NCBI GenBank assembly: GCA_025936825.1
Contig: JAICSO010000033.1
Location: 1-43,544, forward strand
Reading direction: 5' to 3'
DNA length: 43,544 nt
Origin: Terriglobales bacterium
GTDB lineage: Bacteria > Acidobacteriota > Terriglobia > Terriglobales > Acidobacteriaceae
The translations under genes were made by a program, and so were the position numbers. Below, piece after piece: positions 7,779-15,875 of this stretch. Within the stretch, counting starts at the first letter, position 1. The number at the start of each line of letters is the position of its first letter. The notes beneath the pieces are model-generated. The model worked only from the letters and a program-made list of their open reading frames with translations, was not told the DNA's origin and searched no databases.

Positions 7779-10700
7779 TCACGATAAACCAGCAGCCGTT
7801 TTGCGCGCAATCTCTGGATCCGACTCGGCGAATCCGTTCGCGAACGAAGCAATTACCGACAGTGGGTGCGCGGTGGGACGACCGAGAAGGTATCCCTGAA
7901 CTTGATTTCCGCCAAGAGCTTTGACCGCTGAGAGTTGTTCGGTGGTTTCAATACCCTCGACCACTACCTGCATACTCAGGTTGTGAGCCAGGGAGATAAG
8001 AGATTGAATGAGAGCCTTCGCCTCGGGACGTTCGTGCAACTCTCGCACAAAACTTCGATCGATCTTTAGCGTGTTAAACGGAAGCTGCGGTAGGTAGCCG
8101 AAGCACGAGTAGCCGGTGCCGAAGTCATCGATAGCAATGCCGATTCCGAAGGCTCGCAGCCGCTTCATAGCGCCAGCCGCACGCTGAGTTCCGTGCAGCA
8201 TCACAGTTTCTGTCAATTCAAGTTGCAGGAGTTCGGGTGCGAGGCCTTTCCGTTTGAGAACGTCTATCACCCTGTCCACAAACCCGTCCTGCATGAACTC
8301 GATGCTCGAGATATTCACCGCTACCTGAATGGGCCGGGGGCTGTGCTTTTGCCACTGCAGCGCATCTGAGCAGGCTCGTTCGAGCACGTAGGCCCCGAGC
8401 GGGATTATAAGCCCGCTCTCTTCGGCGACGGGCACAAACTTGGAAGGTGGGATGTTCCCCAGAGTTGGGTGTGTCCAGCGTGCAAGCGCCTCGAACCGAA
8501 TGAGCTTGTTTTCGTTGACTTCATATTCAGGTTGATAATGTACCTGGATTTCACCGCGATCCAGCGCTCCGCGAAGCTCGTTTTCCAGCGTGACTCGTTC
8601 CCGAACCACTAATCCCATTTCTGAGGTGAAGTTGAGCATGCGGCTCTTGCCGCTTCGCTTTGCGGCATACATGGCACTATCCGCCTGCTGAAGCAGTTCA
8701 TTGGCGTCTTTTCCGTTCTCGGGATACACGCTGATTCCTATACTCGCGCTGATTCTGATCTCGTGACCTGCAATCTCGAACTTCTGCGAAAGTTGCCCGA
8801 GAAGAGCCTCTGCGACTTTGTCGGAGTCTTCGCGTGAGTGAATACCGGTGAGCAGGACAGCGAATTCGTCACCCCCCAGCCGCGCCAGCGTGTCCGAGGT
8901 ACGAATGCGAGCCTTTAGACGCACGGCAACTTCGGCGAGAAGGACGTCACCGATCCTATGCCCCAAGCTGTCATTGACGAGTTTGAAGCCGTCGAGATCG
9001 AGATACAGAAGCCCGACGATCCGTTTCTCGCGTTTAGCTGATTCCAAAGTTTGGTTGAGACGATCGGAAAAAAGGCGGCGGTTCGGCAGCCCGGTTAACT
9101 CGTCGGTGAGTGCCTGCCTTTGAAGCACCTTCTGCGCTTCAAGTTTCTCCAGTTCACGAGAGTACAGCTCGGCGATCATTTTGTTGAACTCTGCGCCGAG
9201 GAGAGCAATGTCGTGCTCGCCGGAGACCTGGACCCGCGCGGAGTAGTCCTTTTCTTGTGTCACTACCTGCATAGCCGTGGCGAGATCACGAACGGCCTGC
9301 GTCTTTTCGTTTGCACGGAAGAGTTCCGCTTGTTGTTTCCGCATGCGGCGGCGCCTCTCGTTCAGCCATGCCAAGGTCGCAACGATGACCGTCAGCAATG
9401 TCCCGACAACGACAACTGTGTGCCGGAGGTTCCACCACGACGCCCGCTTCAATACCTGAATGTCCTGGGCCGAACGAATCAGAATCCGCACGCCCGGATC
9501 CGCATACGGGTCCAGCAGAGAGGACGATACCGTGTCGGCTTGTGAAGAACTGATGCCAGTCAGTCGAACGATACTGCCTTCTGCCAGTACAGGGACATTC
9601 TCGTCGCGGTGCCGGAGGTAGAGCTGGGCATCGAAGATGCGTCCGCCGGACTCTAGCGCCAGGGTTTTCTTCGCCGCCACGTTCATCACGCTCAGTACTC
9701 GGCCCTCCACTGTAACCAGGCGAGAATCAGAATTCGCGGTGGCATTCCAATCCAGTTTCATGGGCTTTACGTTTATCTCGCCTGGAGACGGGAGAATGTG
9801 CACTACCGCTTCCCGCAGTACAGGGGAATAAGCGCCCGGTGTCGGATATCCCGCAGCTTCCACTAACGCTCCTGCGCGAACATTGTTGCTATTACCTTCG
9901 ACCCTTAGCCCGCCGCTATCATCCTCCAGGTAGAAGAATCCTTCTCCAACCATCGTGACCGCTCCGGACACTTTGACGCGATGGTTTAGGCGGCCATTAG
10001 GTGTGTATTGAAGAAGCTGGTTGATCGGGGTAGCTCTCGCTGCGAAGGGATCGCCACTGGCTCCGATGACAGTTATGTCGCTAATGTTGGAAACCAGGAG
10101 TTGGTACCCAACTAACTGCCGGCGCGAGTTGAAAATTGTGCCGCAAATGCCCCGGATCCGCGCCGTAGCATCTTCGATCTTCTCTAACTGCTCTTGGGTA
10201 CCAAAGCTCGGCGATGTGATTACTCGAATCGTTCCGAAAGAGGAATAGAGGGAGAACGCGAGGTGAGTGGGGTCCTGTTTCGACGCCAAGGCGTGGACCA
10301 CTCCCTCTGCTTCGACAAAGACTGAGTCGAGCACTCCGGCAACCGCGTCTCGGGGCGTAATTGGAACTGGCCGGGGCAAGCTAACGCGGCCTTTACGAAT
10401 CACGTTCGCAGCCACAATTACCGGAGCGTAGTCACCCAGGTTCGACACGCCCGTAACCGTCACCCGGTCTCCGGGTTTGGGACTCATGCCTTTCGTGCTG
10501 TAAGACACATAAATCCCGCCAGTGGAATCCTGCACGAAAAGAGCTTTCCAACTGGAGTCGGCAAAGGTTACCACACCATCAATTATGACCGGCGTCGCGC
10601 CGCTTGCCTCGGGAGTCGTGAGATGGCGAACCGCGGCAACAGATCGCAACGCATTGCTTTGATAATCTGCACCTGGATACAGCTCCCGATCCGCGTCAAT

Positions 10701-11642
10701 AACGGTTGCGTGCTGGATTTGAAGCTGGAATCCAAAGAAGCGCGGGAAGCCCGTGATCTCCAACTCACGCCCAGCAGGAATACTCAAAGGTCTCTCCAAC
10801 TCGGCAGTGATCGCGCCCCAATCGTCCCCGATGTCCGCCGAGATCGGAGTGTTCTGACGAATAACGTGAGCGCGTAGGCGGATGCGGTGCCCGTCGCGAA
10901 CCGCGGGATCAGCAAACAAGGAACGAATCGTTTGAACTGGGGTTCCGGAGGGCGGCTGCGCAACTATGTGCAGATCGCCAGGCGCTGCAGCCCAGAGTCG
11001 TTGCGCCTTCAGGAAGCCATTTTCACCCGGGATTCCCTCGGCAACACCGCTGACTTCAACAGAGGTATTCAGCGGTGGCAGTTGCGAACCGCCGGGGAGA
11101 ACGGCCGATGCCTCGCTTGAACCGTCACCAAACGTAATTACCTCGGATCCGGAACTGTCTCGCGTCTTTGCGTGGAGCACGCCGGCTAGTTGTATACGCA
11201 AGCCTCCGAAATCCCTTTGAACAGACGCCTGTAAAGTTGCTGTGACTGCAACAGGCAGCGCTCGCCGCTCACCCGTTACGATGACACGGACGTCTGTGAG
11301 GCTGGCATCGAGAACTTCGTTCGCTGAACCCTGAGTTTTAGGCACCGCCCGAGCTTTTACCCGCACCAACTGGCCGGGTTCTAAAGTCTCCGAGCACGGG
11401 AGTTGCAGTGCTCCCGTTTCGTCCTGAATCCAAAATCGCTTCCTGGCCGCATCTGCATAGGTCACGACACCCTGAAACTGAACGGGTCCGCTGGCATCGC
11501 GTATTTCCGCAATCGTGGTGCGAGAGTGAAGAAAAGAGCCGACTGCAATAAGTCTGATTCCGACGAGCGCCGTTATGACGAGAAACAGGCCCAGCAGAGG
11601 AATCGAAACCCGACCCCGGGATGTATTTAGCACGGATCTCAC
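7779..11642 (-). CDS. Giant membrane GGDEF-EAL protein with repeat-rich periplasmic region
   Basis: The 1287-residue protein has an N-terminal membrane segment (about 15-36), a region of about 700 residues outside the membrane, a second helix near 740-760 followed by a basic linker, then a HAMP-like/coiled linker, GGDEF and EAL. The diguanylate cyclase site is intact (RLGGDEF, near residue 922) and preceded by the inhibitory-site RTSD five residues before it. The phosphodiesterase signature is also intact (RFEALARW near 1050, then IDDFGTGYSCF and VEGIET). Both making and breaking of c-di-GMP are therefore possible. The outer region repeats a beta-strand unit with 'G-V-V-T-F/Y-A-D' and 'F-V/I-Q-D-x-T/S-G' in at least two clear copies (near residues 57-83 and 350-375) and looser ones between and after, an OB-fold-like pattern. 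It starts at GTG 11642. Ligand unknown. Confidence 0.9.
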   Translation of the reverse strand: MRSVLNTSRGRVSIPLLGLFLVITALVGIRLIAVGSFLHSRTTIAEIRDASGPVQFQGVVTYADAARKRFWIQDETGALQLPCSETLEPGQLVRVKARAVPKTQGSANEVLDASLTDVRVIVTGERRALPVAVTATLQASVQRDFGGLRIQLAGVLHAKTRDSSGSEVITFGDGSSEASAVLPGGSQLPPLNTSVEVSGVAEGIPGENGFLKAQRLWAAAPGDLHIVAQPPSGTPVQTIRSLFADPAVRDGHRIRLRAHVIRQNTPISADIGDDWGAITAELERPLSIPAGRELEITGFPRFFGFQLQIQHATVIDADRELYPGADYQSNALRSVAAVRHLTTPEASGATPVIIDGVVTFADSSWKALFVQDSTGGIYVSYSTKGMSPKPGDRVTVTGVSNLGDYAPVIVAANVIRKGRVSLPRPVPITPRDAVAGVLDSVFVEAEGVVHALASKQDPTHLAFSLYSSFGTIRVITSPSFGTQEQLEKIEDATARIRGICGTIFNSRRQLVGYQLLVSNISDITVIGASGDPFAARATPINQLLQYTPNGRLNHRVKVSGAVTMVGEGFFYLEDDSGGLRVEGNSNNVRAGALVEAAGYPTPGAYSPVLREAVVHILPSPGEINVKPMKLDWNATANSDSRLVTVEGRVLSVMNVAAKKTLALESGGRIFDAQLYLRHRDENVPVLAEGSIVRLTGISSSQADTVSSSLLDPYADPGVRILIRSAQDIQVLKRASWWNLRHTVVVVGTLLTVIVATLAWLNERRRRMRKQQAELFRANEKTQAVRDLATAMQVVTQEKDYSARVQVSGEHDIALLGAEFNKMIAELYSRELEKLEAQKVLQRQALTDELTGLPNRRLFSDRLNQTLESAKREKRIVGLLYLDLDGFKLVNDSLGHRIGDVLLAEVAVRLKARIRTSDTLARLGGDEFAVLLTGIHSREDSDKVAEALLGQLSQKFEIAGHEIRISASIGISVYPENGKDANELLQQADSAMYAAKRSGKSRMLNFTSEMGLVVRERVTLENELRGALDRGEIQVHYQPEYEVNENKLIRFEALARWTHPTLGNIPPSKFVPVAEESGLIIPLGAYVLERACSDALQWQKHSPRPIQVAVNISSIEFMQDGFVDRVIDVLKRKGLAPELLQLELTETVMLHGTQRAAGAMKRLRAFGIGIAIDDFGTGYSCFGYLPQLPFNTLKIDRSFVRELHERPEAKALIQSLISLAHNLSMQVVVEGIETTEQLSAVKALGGNQVQGYLLGRPTAHPLSVIASFANGFAESDPEIARKTAAGLS

Positions 11643-11935
11643 CCAATTCCGGCTTGCGATCTTTAGAGCAAGAGGAATCTAAATGGTAGCAATCGGGATT
11701 GTGGACAGTAATGCAGGCGATGTAGTGGTGGTTACGTTCGAGCGCGACAAGTTCCATTTCGGGAAAGAGGCACATTAGGGAGCCGCTCTACGAAGCTGCC
11801 GATGATTTGCTTCAAAACGAAGGCGAGAGTAGGGACTCTATTTAGGTTAGATGGCGCACGCGGAAGAGCCGAGCCGCGACCCTATCGCTTCGAGCTTTGC
11901 AGCACGCGTGCTCTTCCGGCTAGAGGGAGTTCGTG
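11643..11935. other. Intergenic region upstream of the GGDEF-EAL gene
   Basis: Nearly 300 bp without a credible gene between the barrel gene's end and the GGDEF-EAL start. It contains an inverted repeat described separately at 11861-11918. Confidence 0.4.
11861..11918. repeat. 9-bp inverted repeat with 40-nt spacer
   Basis: CGGAAGAGC (11861-11869) is matched by GCTCTTCCG (11910-11918). It lies 18 nt beyond the end of the frameshifted barrel gene. It could close a terminator-like structure or bound an element; the long loop makes both weak. Confidence 0.35.
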
Positions 11936-12777
11936 TTAAAAGTTATAGCCCACTATCAACCGGAGCACCGGGGCAGGTCTCGACCATAAACTCGTCTTTG
12001 CTTCCACGAATGTGCCCCGCCGGGACTGCAAGCCAGCCAGAACATTGAAGCCGGTTTCGTAATCAAAGTTACCGAAGTCGATGTTCCTGCCCGCCTGAAA
12101 GTTCTGGTGAATAAAGGTCATGGCCGGGCCCGCGCCAATGTAAGGGGTCCAATCCCGTCGCTCTACTGACCTGGGAACCTGTAAACCGCCTCGAAGTTCA
12201 GCGCGATAAGATCAGTGACTTCTCCGAACGCAAACTCGGCGCTGGGACGGAAGAAAACTCGGGAGCTAAAAATCGGGCCCATCTGCGAGTGCACGCCGAA
12301 CATGAAAAGTTCAGGATCGAATGCTGCACCAGCCCGTACCCCGAGCCTCCAGCGCCGGGCTTCGCGCCGAATATCGCTTTCCACGTTTCTAACCGACTCT
12401 GGAACAGGGGCAGCCTCGGTGCCCGCAGCACGCTGCTGATCCTTCGGTGCTGCTTCTAATGTGGTGACTCTGATCGCAAGCCGAGTACCTGGATCCCCGC
12501 TGGGACGAGATTCGACCCGTATACGTGTGCCGACGGGGAGGGTCTGTGGTTTGTCGGTGTATCGGTTGAACGTAAACAGCTGGAACTGATTGTCTGCTGT
12601 TCTCACCACGAACGTTTGCCGGGTGGACGAAGCCACCGTCCCTTCGATTGTGCTCTTGTCGGAAGTTTGTGCCGACGTTGTGTTCTCTTGAGAAACGCAA
12701 GGAATTGATAACACGGAGAGGAAAACAAGTGCAATAACGAAGGAGCATCCATGAGACATTACTTCCCTAGTTGACAT
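11936..12777 (-). pseudogene. Outer-membrane beta-barrel protein, split by a frameshift
   Basis: The first frame (12777 to 12163) gives a signal peptide, a strand-rich domain (IEGTVASSTRQTFVVRT, then GTRIRVESRPSG), a linker and the first half of a barrel (RRWRLGVRAGAAFDPELF ... NFEAVYRFPGQ) before TAG. The frame one base away carries on at once with VERRDWTPYIGAGPAMTFIH and ends GYNF, the terminal Phe typical of outer-membrane proteins. One extra C in the CCC run at 12173-12175 would join them as YRFPRSVERRDWTPY. It is therefore either a recent pseudogene or a sequence error. The first domain resembles the small strand-rich domains often fused to such barrels. A start at ATG 12759 is also possible. 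Confidence 0.75.
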
Positions 12778-13311
12778 AACCTCACCTTGGTCAGAGTGGT
12801 GATTGGATGCGGAAATAAACAGGTGAGATCAGACGGAAGGCACGAATCGAAAGCTGGCCAGCGCTGGATCGTCGTATGCCGGGGGAGCCAGCAGCGGGAG
12901 CATCACTGACATCAGAGAACCAGAGAACGACGCACGTCGTCCAACTTCTACTCAGATCGTGACGCGCTGGCACCAGATATTACTCGGAATACGGTGTGCG
13001 GACCTGTGGTCGTAGTACAAGTTCAGAATTGCACTTCGAGATTTGATCAGGTTGCTGGGCCTGACGCTCAATCGCGCCAATTAGGTCATTCCCTGGTGTG
13101 TCCCTTTTACGACGAGAATAGGCCAATTGGTCATCGCCAGTCGCCTGCCGCCTATAGAGGCGGCGAAGAAGTTGTGCTCCTCGGAAGCAGAGACCTACAC
13201 CCGCGCAGATTCAACGCAGCGCCTTCGGCCAAATCGGTAGTGCGCACGTTTCTCACCTCTACCGGAACGAATTCCGTATCCAGACGCTGTCACATAGAGG
13301 AAGATGATCGA
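12778..13311. other. Intergenic region of about 530 bp
   Basis: No gene is supported here. The only long open frame runs into the desaturase gene on the opposite strand and is a shadow there. The stretch should hold the barrel gene promoter and the desaturase terminator, but I see no strong hairpin. Confidence 0.4.
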
Positions 13312-14172
13312 CTACGCCGCAGCTTCTTCCCTCATTACCTCTGGCAACTGGATGGCTTTGACCTGCTTCGCGAGGCCGAGCATTTTGAGAGCCCAGATTC
13401 CATACCAGTTCATGTCGACTTCGTACCACTTCAAGCCGTGACGGGACGAAGTGGGATGGGCATGATGATTGTTGTGCCAGCCTTCCCCGAAGGTCAGTAG
13501 GGCAACGAACCAATTATTGGTGGACATGTCACGGGTTGAGAAACGCCGTGAACCCCACATGTGCGTAGCCGAATTCACGAGCCAGGTTGCATGCAAGCCG
13601 AGCACCGTCCGGACGAAAATTCCCCACATCAGGAACGGCAGACCACCGACTGCAAGCAGTACGACTCCGAGCACGATGATCGGTAGGTAGTGGTACTTTG
13701 TCATCCAGACGTGGAACTTGTCTTTTGCCAGATCCGGCACATAGTGCGCGAGAGTCGTAGTGTCATGATGCATGGACTTTCCTGTCAGAATCCAGCCCAT
13801 GTGCGCCCACCACGTTCCATCTATCGGCGAGTGCGGATCACCTTGCTTGTCGGCGAACTGGTGATGGATGCGATGGGTCGCCACCCAAAAGATCGGGCCG
13901 CCCTCAAGCGTCAAAGTCGCGCATAACGTCAGAAAGTATTCCACCCATTTCGGGGTTTTGTAGCCGCGATGTGTCAGGAGGCGGTGATAGCCCATGCCAA
14001 TCCCCAAGCTTCCGGATATCCACCATAAAAGGGCCGCAACTAACAGTGCTTTCCAGGTAAAGAAGAACAAGGCCGCGATTGCGCCGATATGGAAAGCAGC
14101 CATAAAGAAAGCTGTGATCCAGTTGATTGGGTTGGCGTTTGAAGGCTTTTTGGCGATGGTCTCTATATTCAT
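13312..14172 (-). CDS. Acyl-CoA (delta-9 type) fatty acid desaturase
   Basis: The 286-residue membrane protein has all three di-iron histidine boxes: HRLLTH at 63-68, HRIHH at 100-104 and HNNHH at 233-237. Hydrophobic helices lie before the first box and between the second and third. GDPHSPIDGTWWAHMGW follows box two, as in stearoyl-CoA desaturase-like enzymes. The expected role is insertion of a double bond into saturated acyl chains to adjust membrane fluidity. The bacterial electron donor is usually not in the same operon, and none is seen here. The ATG follows AGGACATC. The gene stands alone on the minus strand. Confidence 0.92.
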   Translation of the reverse strand: MNIETIAKKPSNANPINWITAFFMAAFHIGAIAALFFFTWKALLVAALLWWISGSLGIGMGYHRLLTHRGYKTPKWVEYFLTLCATLTLEGGPIFWVATHRIHHQFADKQGDPHSPIDGTWWAHMGWILTGKSMHHDTTTLAHYVPDLAKDKFHVWMTKYHYLPIIVLGVVLLAVGGLPFLMWGIFVRTVLGLHATWLVNSATHMWGSRRFSTRDMSTNNWFVALLTFGEGWHNNHHAHPTSSRHGLKWYEVDMNWYGIWALKMLGLAKQVKAIQLPEVMREEAAA

Positions 14173-14569
14173 GATGTCCTACACTATTTGATTAGATTGT
14201 CGCGGCGATTGGGTGACGTGCGCTATGCGTAATAGTTCGGTAATCGCGGAGTGTGGTTGGAAGATTAGGGCGATCGCAATATCGCTCGCACGATTTTGTC
14301 GGGCATTGCCACCCGTATTTCTGAGCACCGGAACAGTGGTTTTCTTGCCGGGGGCCGGGTCTGAATCAATAGCCCGCAACTGTCACACATGTCAGTTTTG
14401 CCAGGCAGGAAGGCTTTTGTGCCGGGCTTTTGGCAAGCTGTGGTCGCGTCTGGCAGCCTCTTTTGAGCTGGTCCAAACCCCGTCCGATCCTTTTGCCAGA
14501 TCGGCGAATTTCCTACCCAGTTTGACCGAACTGCGATCAGAGTGCAGCTAGGTGCTTTTCCCGAGGGAC
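14173..14569. other. Upstream region of the desaturase gene
   Basis: About 400 bp with no supported gene; it should contain the desaturase promoter. Open frames on the plus strand have random-looking composition. Confidence 0.4.
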
Positions 14570-14713
14570 TCAGTTCTCAGGAACTGGTTTGCCCAATCGT
14601 ATCGCGTCCTGCACGTCTCGTAGCTCTTTGCAGCTTTTGCAGTTCGGATCAGAACAATATGGCGATGCGAGTGGTTCCTGCTTGTATTCGGAAGAGATTG
14701 GCTGAGTTGCCAT
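14570..14713 (-). CDS. Small Cys-containing protein of unknown function
   Basis: The 47-residue product starts at ATG 14713, preceded by CAGGAG with 5-nt spacing. An open frame reaches a GTG at 14752 that has no comparable signal. The centre reads YCSDPNCKSCKELRDVQDAI, three Cys in a C-x5-C-x2-C pattern, followed by RLGKPVPEN. The spacing could bind a metal or form a disulfide. I do not recognise a named family. It stands between the desaturase and the receiver-zinc-ribbon gene on the same strand. Confidence 0.55.
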   Translation of the reverse strand: MATQPISSEYKQEPLASPYCSDPNCKSCKELRDVQDAIRLGKPVPEN

Positions 14714-14791
14714 ATAGGCTCCTGCGTCGGATCTGAATTTATCGGTTTGCACAAGAGACCGTCGCCAAATCGGCGTCGGAAGAATGTGTAA

Positions 14792-14807
14792 AGGATTTCA
14801 AAATCCT
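14792..14807. repeat. 16-bp palindrome
   Basis: AGGATTT and AAATCCT (14792-14798, 14801-14807) are separated by only CA. The 2-nt centre suits a dimeric DNA-binding site better than an RNA hairpin. It lies upstream of the 47-residue gene and downstream of the receiver gene. Confidence 0.4.
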
Positions 14808-14957
14808 AGCAACCACAGCGCGGAATGTCTGATCAACATTGAACACATGCAAAGCATACCTTTCACAACGGCCTGCGATTCATCACCAAACAGAAGAGCT
14901 TCACGCAAATTGCCGAAAACCGAATCTCGCCAGCAGGGCGAAATAATTAGGACAGGA

Positions 14958-15614
14958 TTACGCTGCTTTGTCCTTGCGGCTAATTACAGGAGTGGGCTCG
15001 GCCTTTGCCGGAGAGAACACAGAAAGAGAAAAATCAATAATGTATTTGACGGTGCTTGAGCAAAACGGGCATGGGGTTTCGAGAACCTCCGGATTCTCTT
15101 CTGTTCTCACATTCAGAGGGAAAGAGCGCAGGCACTCCGTACAGGTAATCACGATATAAGGGATTCCGTTCGAGTCTTTTCCGTTCCGTGGAATCCAAAC
15201 CGGAGCTGAGGCGCTTTCATGCGCAGTTGCTTGCTCCGCAGAAGTCTCGATCAACGAAGCTACGCTGTTCAGCAGCGCTTCCGGATGATCTTCTCCCTTA
15301 GCATAGAAAGCGTCGGCCAGGACCCCGGTCGGTACAGCTCTGCTTCCATAAGCGCCGCTGCTGGCGATCACTGAAATCTTCGGGAAGCGGCGTCGTACCA
15401 CTGACAGCAATTCGAACCCAGACATTTCCGGCATGTTGAGATCAGAGATGATTACGTCCGGGATTACCACGCCTTTCAGCTTAAGAAGAGCGTCAAAACC
15501 GTTTTCCGCAGTAGCCACCTCGTAGCCTTTTTCCCGCAGCATCAGCGTAAAAACGTCACGAACGCCCTCATCGTCGTCCACCACAAGAATGCGGCGTTTT
15601 ACGAGAGCGGACAT
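14958..15614 (-). CDS. Receiver domain with C-terminal zinc ribbon
   Basis: The 218-residue protein starts at ATG 15614, 4 nt after GGAGGT; seven upstream in-frame codons are not needed. Residues 8-125 are a CheY-like receiver: the acidic pair in ILVVDDDEG, the phosphoryl Asp in DVIISDLNMPEMSG, and the Lys in FYAKGED. After a linker come APVWIPRNGKDSNG and then CTECLRSF and CPFC, two Cys pairs that should bind zinc, then YIIDFSLSVFSP. It has no DNA-binding helix-turn-helix, so output is probably by protein contact. A close paralogue lies at 39728-40378 and a receiver-only relative at 36138-36521. A 20-nt element upstream is shared with the latter. Confidence 0.85.
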   Translation of the reverse strand: MSALVKRRILVVDDDEGVRDVFTLMLREKGYEVATAENGFDALLKLKGVVIPDVIISDLNMPEMSGFELLSVVRRRFPKISVIASSGAYGSRAVPTGVLADAFYAKGEDHPEALLNSVASLIETSAEQATAHESASAPVWIPRNGKDSNGIPYIVITCTECLRSFPLNVRTEENPEVLETPCPFCSSTVKYIIDFSLSVFSPAKAEPTPVISRKDKAA

Positions 15615-15678
15615 TCGACCTCCTATTCCGCCCACGGCTCTTTGCTGGACCAGAAACTATCCCATTTCAGACCATATA

Positions 15679-15698
15679 AGTCTGGTCAGAATTGAACA
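15679..15698 (-). promoter_or_regulatory. 20-nt element shared by two receiver genes (copy 1)
   Basis: AGTCTGGTCAGAATTGAACA at 15679-15698 matches 19 of 20 bases at 36557-36576. Both copies lie upstream of minus-strand receiver genes in the same orientation, 65 and 36 nt before the starts. Here CAGAC (15668-15672) and GTCTG (15680-15684) also form an inverted repeat around the element's edge. A binding site or promoter part is the simplest reading. Confidence 0.5.
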
Positions 15699-15875
15699 CC
15701 GGTTCGTTGATGGAAAGCGTAGTCACGCTGGAGTGATCGGCCAACGCAGGTGTGCCGCCGCGCTGAGGAGGCAGCCCGATGAGTGCTGCCCAGTATAAAA
15801 TGCACAGCGAACTCTGGGCGCCATCGGCGTGCAATGCAGAACTCTTGGAGGCTATCGTGAGTTGACGCTTCGCTT

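Noticed and set aside
12994-13500. 168-codon plus-strand frame running into the desaturase
   Set aside because: Its second half is antisense to the well-supported desaturase gene, and the first half has no protein-like pattern or start signal.
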